NCBI GenBank assembly: GCA_902793295.1 | Contig: CADBDA010000015.1 | Span: 1 to 64,000 of the forward strand | Reading direction: 5' to 3' | Source of the DNA: an uncultured Bacteroidota bacterium | GTDB taxonomy: Bacteria > Bacteroidota > Bacteroidia > Bacteroidales > P3 | Length of the DNA stretch: 64,000 bases | In this document: positions 15,598 through 23,734 of the stretch, one piece after another | How positions within the stretch are numbered: the first letter of the stretch is position 1 | Layout of the letters: each line of letters starts with the position of its first letter | Program-made: the position numbers and the translations under genes | The notes under the pieces: model-generated | Database searches by the model: none | Told to the model about the DNA's origin: nothing | Seen by the model: the letters and a program-made list of their open reading frames with translations, nothing else

Positions 15598-16872
15598 ATG
15601 CAAAACCCCAAATCTAAACAAACTGTCAAAGCTCCGTTGGGTCGCAGAATCTTCAACGTCTTCGTCTATCTTTTCGCCCTTGCGGGTTTCGGTATTATCG
15701 CCGCATGGGCGGTGTTCCAGTTGGGACTGACCAAAAACAAGGGAGCTGTTGACTCCAACTACCGTTACCTGATGTCGGTCTCCGAGATGGAGGCAATGGA
15801 ACAGCAGGAACTGACACCTCAACAGCGTGATGCTTTGTGGATGGAACAGTATCTCAAGCTGGCTGCCTTTGGCAAGTATTACCCTGAAAATGCGCGCCTC
15901 ATCCTCGAGGCTGCCCAGTATAGCGGCAACCCCATGCTGGTGGACCGTATGCTTGCCGCTGCTTCGCTCTACATCGACAGCAGCAATTCCTACAACCAGT
16001 TCTTGGTTCAGTTGAAAAAGGTCTACGACTCGCGTGAGCAGGTGCAGGCTCCTACCGTCATCCCGTGGATGGCCACCCAGGAGTGGGAAATGCTCAAGGC
16101 TTCACTCATCCGCGATACAGCCATGCTCAACGAGGCGGGTCGCCTCACAGGTGTTGAACCGCGTCTGATCGCAGCTTGTCTGGTGGGCGAGCAGATTCGC
16201 CTGTTCAACTCCAAACGCGAGATTGTGAAGAAATACCTCGGTCCCGTCAAGGTGCTTTCTGTCCAGTCGCAGTTCTCCTATGGTGTCAACGGCATCAAGG
16301 AGCATACGGCCAAGGCTGTTGAGGCTCACCTCAAGGATTCCACTTCGGAGTTCTACATGGGTCGCCAGTATGAGAATATCCTGGACTTCAAGACCGACAA
16401 CCACGAAATGGAACGATACAACCGTTTGGTCGACTACCGCAACCATTTGTATTCGTATATTTATACGGGCTGTATCCTCCATCAGACGATGCTGCAGTGG
16501 AAACGGGCGGGCTTCGATATCTCCAACCGCCCCGACATCCTCTGCACGCTGTTCAACGTGGGCTTCTCCCAGTCGCATCCTCACGGCGCTCCCCGCTGCG
16601 GCGGTTCGCACATCACCGTCGACGGAAGAGTATACACTTTCGGCGCCATCGGCTTCGACTTCTACTATTCGGGCGATTTGGCTGCGGCTTTGCCTTTCTG
16701 GAAGAAGCGCTTCATTGACGATAATGGTGTCCGTCTGACACCGGCCCAGATCGACAGCATTCAGCAGCATATGAGCAACTGCGCCCGTCCGGAAAAGGGC
16801 CGCGAATACAAGACCGACTCGCTGCAACCTACGCCGGATTCGGAGAACGAACCTTCGGTGTTGGAGTGGTAG
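15598..16872 (+). CDS. Membrane-anchored protein, possible lysozyme-like fold
   Basis: 424 residues with one N-terminal TM segment (about 20-42) and a large periplasmic domain. The core (LTGVEPRLIAACLVGEQIRLFNSKRE, then SYGVNGIKEHTAKAVEAHL, and a C-terminal part with NVGFSQSHPHGAPRCGGSHI and GFDFYYSGDLAAALPFW) recalls transglycosylase/DUF1402-type proteins, in which a Glu follows a helical repeat of Ala/Leu. The Glu in VGEQ could be catalytic, but I cannot verify the family. The position next to nhaD and the surface-polysaccharide genes suggests an envelope role. Confidence 0.6.
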   Translation: MQNPKSKQTVKAPLGRRIFNVFVYLFALAGFGIIAAWAVFQLGLTKNKGAVDSNYRYLMSVSEMEAMEQQELTPQQRDALWMEQYLKLAAFGKYYPENARLILEAAQYSGNPMLVDRMLAAASLYIDSSNSYNQFLVQLKKVYDSREQVQAPTVIPWMATQEWEMLKASLIRDTAMLNEAGRLTGVEPRLIAACLVGEQIRLFNSKREIVKKYLGPVKVLSVQSQFSYGVNGIKEHTAKAVEAHLKDSTSEFYMGRQYENILDFKTDNHEMERYNRLVDYRNHLYSYIYTGCILHQTMLQWKRAGFDISNRPDILCTLFNVGFSQSHPHGAPRCGGSHITVDGRVYTFGAIGFDFYYSGDLAAALPFWKKRFIDDNGVRLTPAQIDSIQQHMSNCARPEKGREYKTDSLQPTPDSENEPSVLEW

Positions 16873-16910
16873 CGCTCCTCGGCATGTTTTAAATGTTATA
16901 AATCGTACTT

Positions 16911-17783
16911 ATGGAACAAAAAGATTTTGGAAATAATTTCGACTTTAAAGCCACTTCGCGTTTCTTCAGCAAATACTGGAAGGTGCTTGCCATCGTCTTT
17001 GTTGTCGCCTCCGCGGTTTCGCTGGTGGCATCACTGCTGGTGACTCCGCGTTTCAAGTCCACGGCCATCTTGTTCCCGACCAACTCGATGCGCGTTTCCA
17101 AGGCCATCATGGCGGAACGCTACAGCATGGACTTCCTCGACTACGGCAGTGAACGCGATTGCGAATATGCCATTCAGATTCTCTCTTCCCAATCGATGGA
17201 AGATGCTGTTTGCCAACGTTTCAATATGCTGGCTCATTACGACATCGATGCCAACGACCCGCACAAAATGTTCAAACTCCACACCAACTATCGGGGCAAC
17301 GTCTCGGTGAAACGTACCGAATTCCTCGGTGTGGAAATATCGGTGTTGGATGTCGACGCCCAGATGGCAGCGGACATCGCCAACTTCATGGCTGTCTATT
17401 ACGACTCGCTGAGCAGCCGGATCCAGAAGGACCGTGCTTCCGATGCCTATATGGTGATGCAGCAGGTTTGCGCAAAAATGCAGACTGAACTGGATACACT
17501 GGTGCTCCAATGGCGTTCCGATAAGACCAATCTGGGTCTTAACGAGCTGATTTCGAACAAGAGCAAGGAATTGGCTGAACTGCAGACTCGCATGGCTGAG
17601 ACCAAGGTCGATATGGAACAGCAGGTGAGCTTCAAGTTCTGGCTTGACAAGGCCAGCGCTGCCGACAATAAGGCCTATCCCAAACGTGCTATTATTGTCC
17701 TGCTTGGAACCTTTGCCACGCTCGTTTTCTGCATTTTGTTGCTGCTGGTTATCGAACGTGTTCGCACGAAGGATGAGGAATAG
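16911..17783 (+). CDS. Wzz-like chain-length determinant / polysaccharide co-polymerase
   Basis: 290 residues with the family layout: a cytoplasmic N-terminus, TM1 (about 25-47, ending VTPRFKSTAILFP with the Pro-Arg-Phe-x-Ser typical of Wzz), a periplasmic domain with coiled-coil helices (about 170-240, rich in Lys/Glu/Leu), and TM2 (about 258-281) followed by a short basic end (ERVRTKDEE). There is no tyrosine-kinase domain. It should regulate O-antigen or capsule chain length at the inner membrane, and it sits 27 bp upstream of the ligase/polymerase gene. Confidence 0.85.
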   Translation: MEQKDFGNNFDFKATSRFFSKYWKVLAIVFVVASAVSLVASLLVTPRFKSTAILFPTNSMRVSKAIMAERYSMDFLDYGSERDCEYAIQILSSQSMEDAVCQRFNMLAHYDIDANDPHKMFKLHTNYRGNVSVKRTEFLGVEISVLDVDAQMAADIANFMAVYYDSLSSRIQKDRASDAYMVMQQVCAKMQTELDTLVLQWRSDKTNLGLNELISNKSKELAELQTRMAETKVDMEQQVSFKFWLDKASAADNKAYPKRAIIVLLGTFATLVFCILLLLVIERVRTKDEE

Positions 17784-17810
17784 AATGCTTGTCTAATTCT
17801 CCCGGTTGCT

Positions 17811-19280
17811 ATGCGTGATTGGATCAAGAAAAATGCTTCGCTGCTGACAGCGCTGTCGCTGACAGCAGCTTTTCTTGTGGCTATGTTTTTCTTGTTCTCG
17901 AGCGACAACTACTTCTTGGTTTTGCTCCCCTTGGCGGGGCTGGTGCTGACGCTTTTCCTGCTGAAGCTGGAAACAGGGCTGATGGTTATCGCCTTGCTGA
18001 CGCCTTTTGCCGTCGATTTTGCTTTGGTTCCGGGCATGAAATTGTCCATGCCGGTCGAACCGATGATGATCCTCTTCTCGGCTATCTTCCTTTTCCGTGT
18101 ACTGGTCGACCGCAATTATGACCTGCGCATCTTGCGCCATCCTGTGTCGGTGGCGTTGCTGGCGCTGCTGGTCTGGATGTTTGTCACGTCGTGCACTTCC
18201 CAGCTTCCCGAAGTGTCGTTCAAATACCTTGCGGCGCGCTTGTGGTTTGTCCTGCCGTTCTATTTCGCTGCGGTACAGATTTTCCGCGACCGTCGCCGTG
18301 TATGGCAGTTCTTCTGGTGCTATGCCGCGGCACTGGTGGTGGTCATCCTTATCTCCACGGCCAAGACGTTTGGCAACTACCACGATTTGCAGACGCTCCA
18401 CCGAGTCATGCAACCCTTCTACAACGACCACACGGCCTATGGTTGTGTCATCGCTCTTTTCCTTCCGGCGGCGTTCCATTGTCTGGTGTCGCGCAATGTG
18501 AAAGGTTGGCTGCGTGTCTTGGTTTTGGGCGCTTTCGGAGTGATGGTCATGGGACTGATGTTCTCCTATTCGCGTGCGGCATGGATCAGCGTATTGGCTG
18601 CCGTGGCGGTCTATTTCGCCATTCGCATGGGCATGAAGGTGCGTTGGATGGTGTTGTTATTTGGCGTTGCAGTGTCGCTGTTCTTTGTCCATCAGTCCGA
18701 TGTGCTCTACAAGTTGGGGAAAAACAAGCAGGATTCTTCTTACGACTTGGCTGGACAGGTGAAGTCCATCTCCAACATATCTACCGATGCTTCCAATTTG
18801 GAACGGTTGAATCGGTGGGCATCTGCGTTCCGCATGTTTGGTGAACATCCCTTGCTGGGCACCGGTCCAGGAACCTACCAGTTCCTCTATGCCGGCTACC
18901 AGCGCAGCTACCAACTCTCCACTATCAGCACCAATTCGGGCAATCGCGGCAACGCCCACAGCGAATACATCGGCCCATTGACTGAGCAGGGCGTGCTCGG
19001 CACCCTCTTCGTCCTTTGCTTGTTCCTGTTGACGTTCGTGACGGGTGTGCATGTCTATCGCTCTGCTGCCGACGAACGGGTGGCCCGCTTGGCATTGGCT
19101 TTCACCCTTTGCCTCCTGACCTATTATGTCCATGGTATTTTTAATAATTTTCTCGACACGGACAAGCTGTCGGTGCCCTTTTGGGCGTTTACGGCGGTCG
19201 TCGTGGCAATGGACATCTTTGCTGAGAAAAAGGACTATAGTTCTAAAAAACAGCTTTCTGGCGGTTCGGAGAAATTATAA
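17811..19280 (+). CDS. O-antigen ligase/polymerase family protein
   Basis: 489 residues, about 12 predicted TM helices. The Wzy_C/WaaL signature lies in the large periplasmic loop: MFGEHPLLGTGPGTYQF, and then GNAHSEYIGPLTEQGVLG, in which the His and Glu are the conserved residues; the Arg in FSYSRAAWI is also typical. It either polymerises O-units or ligates glycan to lipid A core or another acceptor; sequence alone does not separate these. It pairs with the Wzz-like gene just upstream. The gene ends in an A/T-rich stretch before the NlpC/P60 gene. Confidence 0.85.
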   Translation: MRDWIKKNASLLTALSLTAAFLVAMFFLFSSDNYFLVLLPLAGLVLTLFLLKLETGLMVIALLTPFAVDFALVPGMKLSMPVEPMMILFSAIFLFRVLVDRNYDLRILRHPVSVALLALLVWMFVTSCTSQLPEVSFKYLAARLWFVLPFYFAAVQIFRDRRRVWQFFWCYAAALVVVILISTAKTFGNYHDLQTLHRVMQPFYNDHTAYGCVIALFLPAAFHCLVSRNVKGWLRVLVLGAFGVMVMGLMFSYSRAAWISVLAAVAVYFAIRMGMKVRWMVLLFGVAVSLFFVHQSDVLYKLGKNKQDSSYDLAGQVKSISNISTDASNLERLNRWASAFRMFGEHPLLGTGPGTYQFLYAGYQRSYQLSTISTNSGNRGNAHSEYIGPLTEQGVLGTLFVLCLFLLTFVTGVHVYRSAADERVARLALAFTLCLLTYYVHGIFNNFLDTDKLSVPFWAFTAVVVAMDIFAEKKDYSSKKQLSGGSEKL

Positions 19281-19328
19281 AAAAGTTTAATTAACGTATT
19301 TTTCGAAAAAAGGTTTCGTTTTTTTTCG

Positions 19329-19336
19329 TAATTTTG
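19329..19336 (+). promoter_or_regulatory. Probable -7 box for the NlpC/P60 gene
   Basis: TAATTTTG matches TAnnTTTG and lies about 115 bp before the ATG. No TTTG at the right distance is seen, so this is only partly supported. Confidence 0.45.
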
Positions 19337-19450
19337 CATTCTCTTCGCGTTTCGAAAGAAATGTATTTCTCTCGTCTTGCACTTTTTATTGAAAATACAG
19401 AAGGAATAAGTAGCACACAAACAACTGTTTTTTAATAAAATCTGAAGATT

Positions 19451-19990
19451 ATGATGAAGTCTATAGCGCTGAGATTATGTGTGTTGTTTGTCTTTTGTTG
19501 TACCATGCTGAATGGTACGGCAAAGGCTGCTGTTTTGACTGGTGAACCTGAGAAGGGTTCTGTTGTTGAACGTATCATTGACGAGGCCAAGAAGTATATC
19601 GGCACGCCCTATCGTTGGGGCGGCAAAACACCGAGTGGTTTCGACTGTGCCGGTTTTACACGCTATATTTTCTCAAAATTCGGTCTGACATTGGCTCCCT
19701 CTGCTGCGCCACAGTACAAGGCGGGTACCTCTGTGAAGAAAGGCGATTTGCGTCCGGGCGACCTGGTGTTTTACGGCGGTCGTAAGGGTAGCCGCTCCAT
19801 TGGTCATGTGGGTATTGTCACTTCGGTCGAAGACAACGGTTTCCATTTTATCCACGCGGCCAGCAAGGGGGTGACTATCTCTTCCTCCAATGAGGCCTAT
19901 TACAGCAAGCGTTATATTTGTGCATGCCGTGTGGTCGATCGTCTGTCTAACAACTGCGAGGAGCTTTGTGAAAAGACTCCATCCAAATGA
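19451..19990 (+). CDS. NlpC/P60 family cell-wall peptidase
   Basis: 179 residues. The signal peptide ends near residue 26 (NGTAKAA). The NlpC/P60 domain (about 38-165) carries the full catalytic set: Cys in GFDCAGFTRYIF, His in SIGHVGIVTS, and His in FHFIHAASKG. GTPYRWGGKTPSGFDC is the usual entry to the domain. It should cleave gamma-D-Glu-diaminopimelate or a related bond in peptidoglycan peptides, in the periplasm or at the surface. There is a second ATG one codon in. A strong bidirectional terminator follows 16 bp after the stop. Confidence 0.93.
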   Translation: MMKSIALRLCVLFVFCCTMLNGTAKAAVLTGEPEKGSVVERIIDEAKKYIGTPYRWGGKTPSGFDCAGFTRYIFSKFGLTLAPSAAPQYKAGTSVKKGDLRPGDLVFYGGRKGSRSIGHVGIVTSVEDNGFHFIHAASKGVTISSSNEAYYSKRYICACRVVDRLSNNCEELCEKTPSK

Positions 19991-20006
19991 AGCAAACTGA
20001 TATGAC

Positions 20007-20046
20007 AAAAAAAGGTCGGATGGCTAGTGCCGTCCGACCTTTTTTT
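20007..20046. terminator. Bidirectional intrinsic terminator
   Basis: AAAAAAAGGTCGGA pairs with TCCGACCTTTTTTT around a small inner GGC-TAGT-GCC stem. There is a U-tract on both strands. It separates the plus-strand NlpC/P60 gene from the convergent OmpA-like gene. Confidence 0.92.
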
Positions 20047-20132
20047 GCACCCTGACTCCGGCTTGGAGCATGAGCAAGGAATCAGTCTATGTTGACGTCA
20101 TCGTTGGTGCTGGGTCAAGGTGAACATCTATA

Positions 20133-21146
20133 TCAATTGTCAATCAGATTCAGGATGTCACTCATCTTGGGTGTCAGAATGATTTCGGTTCTGCGGTTCA
20201 GCGCCTTGTTGGCGGGTGAGTCGTTGGGCACTTTGGGCGCAAATTCGCCATGACCGCATGCTTCGATGCGCGAGGGATCGATGCCGGGTCCGTACTGGAG
20301 CAGCAACTTGACGATGGCGGTGGCGCGCATCACGCTCAAATCCCAGTTGTCTTTGACAGCGGTGCTGCCTTTGTAGGCGGCGTTGTCGGTGTGGCCTTCA
20401 ACCATAATGTTCAGATCGGTGCTTTTCTCCAGCACTTTGGCCAAGGTCTTCAGTGCGTCGATACCTTCCTTCGAAACGGTCCAGCTGGCAGAGGGGAACA
20501 GCAGTTTGCTCTCCATCGACACATACACCTTGCCGTCGCGGGTTTCCACATTCAGACCTTTGTCCGAAAAGCCCACCAGGGCGTTATTGAGCGACGTGCG
20601 CAGATTTTCCAATTCTTTTTCTTTGGCTTCCAGTGCCTTTCTGGCTGCGGCTTCTTTCTTCTCCAATTCTGTCTGTTGGGCTTTCAGTTCGGCTTCTTTT
20701 ACCAGAAATTCGTTCTCTTTTGCGCGGAAGGCTTCCTCTTTTATCTTGAAACTGTTCTCTTTGTCGTTCAGCTCTTTGGTGCGTGCGGCCAACATGTTGT
20801 TTGTGCGGTTCAGGTCCTGACTTTGACCCGAGAGGCGCTGGTTGTAGTTCTCGATTACGGTGTCGAACCCCAGTTTCATGTTGGCTATCTCTTGACGCAA
20901 CGCTTTGTTCGATTCGGCCTGTTTGTTGACGTTGTCGTTCAGATCCACTATCTCGCTGTTGAGCGACTGGTTCTGACGTTGTAGCTCGGCATTTTCTTCA
21001 CGTAGGTCGTTGAGTTCGCCCTGAACGGCGTTGAAGTCCCGGCGCAGCTGGGTGTGATTCGATTCGAGGGCTTCGTATTTGCCGAAAGTGACACACGAAC
21101 CGAACAGCATGGCGCCTGTTGCGATTAATAGAATGTTTTTCTTCAT
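20133..21146 (-). CDS. OmpA-family lipoprotein with coiled coil
   Basis: 337 residues. The lipobox FGSC gives a lipidated Cys at about 18. A long coiled coil follows (about 25-195) with heptads rich in Glu, Lys and Leu, including alanine-rich repeats (KAQQTELEKKEAAARKALEA). The C-terminal OmpA domain (about 200-335) has VEGHTDNAAYKGS, NWDLSVMRATAIVKLL, IEACGHGEFAPKVPND and NRRTEIILTP, with the Asp and Arg that grip diaminopimelate. It should link the outer membrane to peptidoglycan. Confidence 0.93.
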   Translation of the reverse strand: MKKNILLIATGAMLFGSCVTFGKYEALESNHTQLRRDFNAVQGELNDLREENAELQRQNQSLNSEIVDLNDNVNKQAESNKALRQEIANMKLGFDTVIENYNQRLSGQSQDLNRTNNMLAARTKELNDKENSFKIKEEAFRAKENEFLVKEAELKAQQTELEKKEAAARKALEAKEKELENLRTSLNNALVGFSDKGLNVETRDGKVYVSMESKLLFPSASWTVSKEGIDALKTLAKVLEKSTDLNIMVEGHTDNAAYKGSTAVKDNWDLSVMRATAIVKLLLQYGPGIDPSRIEACGHGEFAPKVPNDSPANKALNRRTEIILTPKMSDILNLIDN

Positions 21147-21282
21147 GTCAATGTATTTTTTGTTTTGTGTTTACAATATGATGATGTCGGATAGATAACA
21201 ATAATGCTTCCATGAGGAAAAATCCTTTACCTTCTCATAACGTCAAAAAGGGGTTTGTAGTTTGTATGCCCACAATAAAATT

Positions 21283-21313
21283 TTTGTAGATTGTAAAAAA
21301 AGATGTATCTTTG
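21283..21313 (+). promoter_or_regulatory. Promoter of the ClC gene
   Basis: TTTG (21283-21286), a 19-bp spacer and TATCTTTG (21306-21313). Its position rules out a start codon at 21262 and favours one at 21391 or later. Confidence 0.82.
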
Positions 21314-21426
21314 TCACTCGTTTCACTTTGCTGTTTGGATGTTTGCAAAAGTTTGAAAACTATTGTATTGTACGATGTTGTAATGCAATAATGACCATGC
21401 GGTGGAGTGGTAACAACGACAGTCAG

Positions 21427-23223
21427 ATGATGAAAAACAGGTTCAAAGATTACTATAAGCGCTTTATCGTGTGGCGCATGCGGCATATCAGCGACAGGGG
21501 CTTCCTCCTTGCGCTGAGTGTGCTGGTGGGACTCTTGTCCGGTCTGGCTGCTGTGTTGCTGAAAACATTGGTGCACCTCACCAATCGGTGGCTGTTGCAG
21601 TTCAATATTCCGACATTTTTGGGCGGCAACCTGTTGGTGCTCGTCTATCCCGCTATCGGCATCTTGCTGACTATCATGTTTGTCCGTTATGTGGTGAAAG
21701 GCAATATCGGACATGGTCTGCCTTCTGTGTTGCTGTCGTTGTCTCGTAAAAATGGTGTGCTTCCGGTCAGGAACATGTATTCCTCCATGGTGGCGTCGAC
21801 GCTGACGGTGGCTTTTGGCGGCAGTGTCGGATTGGAGGCTCCCATCGCTTCCACAGGCAGCGCCATCGGCTCCAATGTGGGCCGTTTCTTCCGCATGTGC
21901 GCTCACGATGTCAAACTGCTTCTGGGATGCGGCGCCGCCGGTGCCATAGCGGGCATCTTCAAGGCTCCTATTGCGGGTGTGCTGTTTGTTATCGAGGTGT
22001 TTATGTTCGATATGACGGCCACTTCCATCTTGCCGCTCATGCTTTCGGCTATCAGCGCTTCTACGGTTGCCTATTTCCTGATGGGCAACGAATTGCAGTT
22101 CGCCTTCACCGTGGTCGGTACTTCCGGGCTCTCACAAATACCATATTATGTCGTATTGGGTGTCTTCTGCGCGCTGGTGTCGCTCTATTTCTTGCGCGTC
22201 ACCGACCGGGTCGAGTCCTGGTTCGCACGCCTGCGTCAGACACCGCGTGCTGTAGTCGGTGCGGTGGCGCTCGGCGTGATGATTTTCTTCTTCCCGCCGT
22301 TGTTTGGCGAAGGCTACGCTTTCCTCACCGAGTTGCTTAATGGTAGCGACTCATTGCTTTTCGAACACAGTGTCTTCGCCCCGCTTCATGACAACAAGTG
22401 GGTGGTGCTGGGTTTCCTCTTGGCACTCATCCTCTTCAAGGCGGTTGCCACGGCCACCACCATCGGTTGCGGAGGCGTGGGCGGCACCTTCGGTCCCTCG
22501 CTGATTGTCGGTGGCTTGTCCGGCTATTTCGTCTGCATGCTTTCCAACCAGTTGGGACTCCCCGAACAGTCGACGGCCAATTTCGCCCTGGTGGGTATGG
22601 CGGCGGTGATGACGGGCGTGATGCATGCCCCCTTCATGGCGATTTTCCTCATTGCCGAAATCACAGGCGGCTATGCGCTCATGGTCCCCTTGCTGGTTGC
22701 CTCGTCGGTCACCTACCTTTGTGTCTCTCCGTTCGAAAAACATTCTATCTATGCTCGCAAACTGGCCGAACAGGGCAACCTGTTGACCCACGACAAAGAC
22801 ACATCGGCTTGGCAGCTGATGGATTTGCGCAAACTCATCGAAACTAATTTCGTCGTGGTGCGCGAGGGTGACAAATTGCGCGACTTGGTTGAGGCTATCA
22901 AATATTCGCGACGCAATGTGTTCCCTGTGCTCTCCGACGATGACCGCTTTATGGGTGTCATCCTTCTCGACGATGTCCGCCATATCATCTTCCAGCCGGA
23001 ATGCTACGATACCACCGATGTGGTCGAACTGATGCATCCTCTCTCCGAGGGTGATATCGTCCGTCTGAGCGACCCGCCCTCCGAAGTCGTCAACAAGTTC
23101 CGTGTGGGCAACCGCTACAACCTCATTGTGGTCGACGACGATGGCTATTATCAAGGCTTCCTCTCCCGAGCCAATACATTCTCCGCCTACCGTCGTTTTG
23201 TCTCTTCCTTGTCAGAAGAGTAA
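21427..23223 (+). CDS. ClC-family chloride channel or transporter with CBS domains
   Basis: 598 residues from MMKNRFKDYYK; ATGs at 21391 and 21397 are possible alternatives. The ClC core spans about 25-435, with GHGLP, GGSVGLEAPIAS, and GGVGGTFGPSLIVGG as the anion-site loops. Two CBS domains follow (about 460-598: LRDLVEAIKYSRRNVFPVL and a second one ending in a VVDDDGYYQGFL segment). The gating Glu is kept (GLEAP), but the internal proton Glu is Val (VIEVF instead of IEEM), and the central Ser position of GSGIP is His (GHGLP). That favours a channel-like or altered mechanism over classical 2Cl/H exchange. It acts in the inner membrane. Confidence 0.92.
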   Translation: MMKNRFKDYYKRFIVWRMRHISDRGFLLALSVLVGLLSGLAAVLLKTLVHLTNRWLLQFNIPTFLGGNLLVLVYPAIGILLTIMFVRYVVKGNIGHGLPSVLLSLSRKNGVLPVRNMYSSMVASTLTVAFGGSVGLEAPIASTGSAIGSNVGRFFRMCAHDVKLLLGCGAAGAIAGIFKAPIAGVLFVIEVFMFDMTATSILPLMLSAISASTVAYFLMGNELQFAFTVVGTSGLSQIPYYVVLGVFCALVSLYFLRVTDRVESWFARLRQTPRAVVGAVALGVMIFFFPPLFGEGYAFLTELLNGSDSLLFEHSVFAPLHDNKWVVLGFLLALILFKAVATATTIGCGGVGGTFGPSLIVGGLSGYFVCMLSNQLGLPEQSTANFALVGMAAVMTGVMHAPFMAIFLIAEITGGYALMVPLLVASSVTYLCVSPFEKHSIYARKLAEQGNLLTHDKDTSAWQLMDLRKLIETNFVVVREGDKLRDLVEAIKYSRRNVFPVLSDDDRFMGVILLDDVRHIIFQPECYDTTDVVELMHPLSEGDIVRLSDPPSEVVNKFRVGNRYNLIVVDDDGYYQGFLSRANTFSAYRRFVSSLSEE

Positions 23224-23405
23224 TCGGATGCACACCCTTTGGTCTGTGTTTGTAGGGGAGGGGTGGAACTGTCGATGAAGAACGCTCCAATGGTCAAAAG
23301 GTCGCCGTTTCGACTCTTGTCGTTTTGCTCCCGTTTCATTTCTATCAATTGCTTTGCGCTGTCTGACTTCGCCACACTTATCAACAACTTTCGTTGAGAA
23401 CTTTA

Positions 23406-23437
23406 TTTGGGTTGTTGTGCTATTTGTTGTACTTTTG
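23406..23437 (+). promoter_or_regulatory. Promoter of the nrdD-nrdG transcript
   Basis: TTTG (23406-23409), a 20-bp spacer and TACTTTTG (23430-23437). Transcription should begin near 23444, so that the riboswitch lies wholly in the leader. Confidence 0.82.
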
Positions 23438-23513
23438 CAACGTCAATAATCGGGCGATGATCGCTTCGTGAAGCGGTTTCCCTCGTTTATAATGAGCACA
23501 TTGAAAATTCATG

Positions 23514-23687
23514 CGACCGAGGATAAAATAGGGAATCACGTGAAAACCGTGAGCTGACGCGCAACTGTGATATCCTTGCCGCTCCGCTCCCAGGCGGACG
23601 GCGGTGTTCGGACGACAGACCATTGGGCCACGTGGCCTGAGAAGGTGTCCGGACATATTGGATGAGCCAGGAGACCGGCCTTGGTCG
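23514..23687 (+). ncRNA. Cobalamin (B12) riboswitch
   Basis: The conserved elements appear in order: ATAGGGAATCACGTGAAA, GCTGACGCGCAACTGTGA, and the B12 box GAGCCAGGAGACCGGCC. The outer helix pairs CGACCGAGG (23514-23522) with CCTTGGTCG (23679-23687). No terminator follows: the 47 nt to the nrdD ATG are AU-rich, which points to control of translation initiation (loop-loop contact or ribosome-site masking), though no anti-SD is obvious. B12 should repress nrdDG. This is the known logic in which a B12-independent enzyme is switched off when a B12-dependent isozyme can work; the isozyme would be encoded elsewhere. Confidence 0.95.
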
Positions 23688-23734
23688 AAAAACAATTATA
23701 ACTTTCGCGTATCAAAGAACAAAAAAAAGCATCT

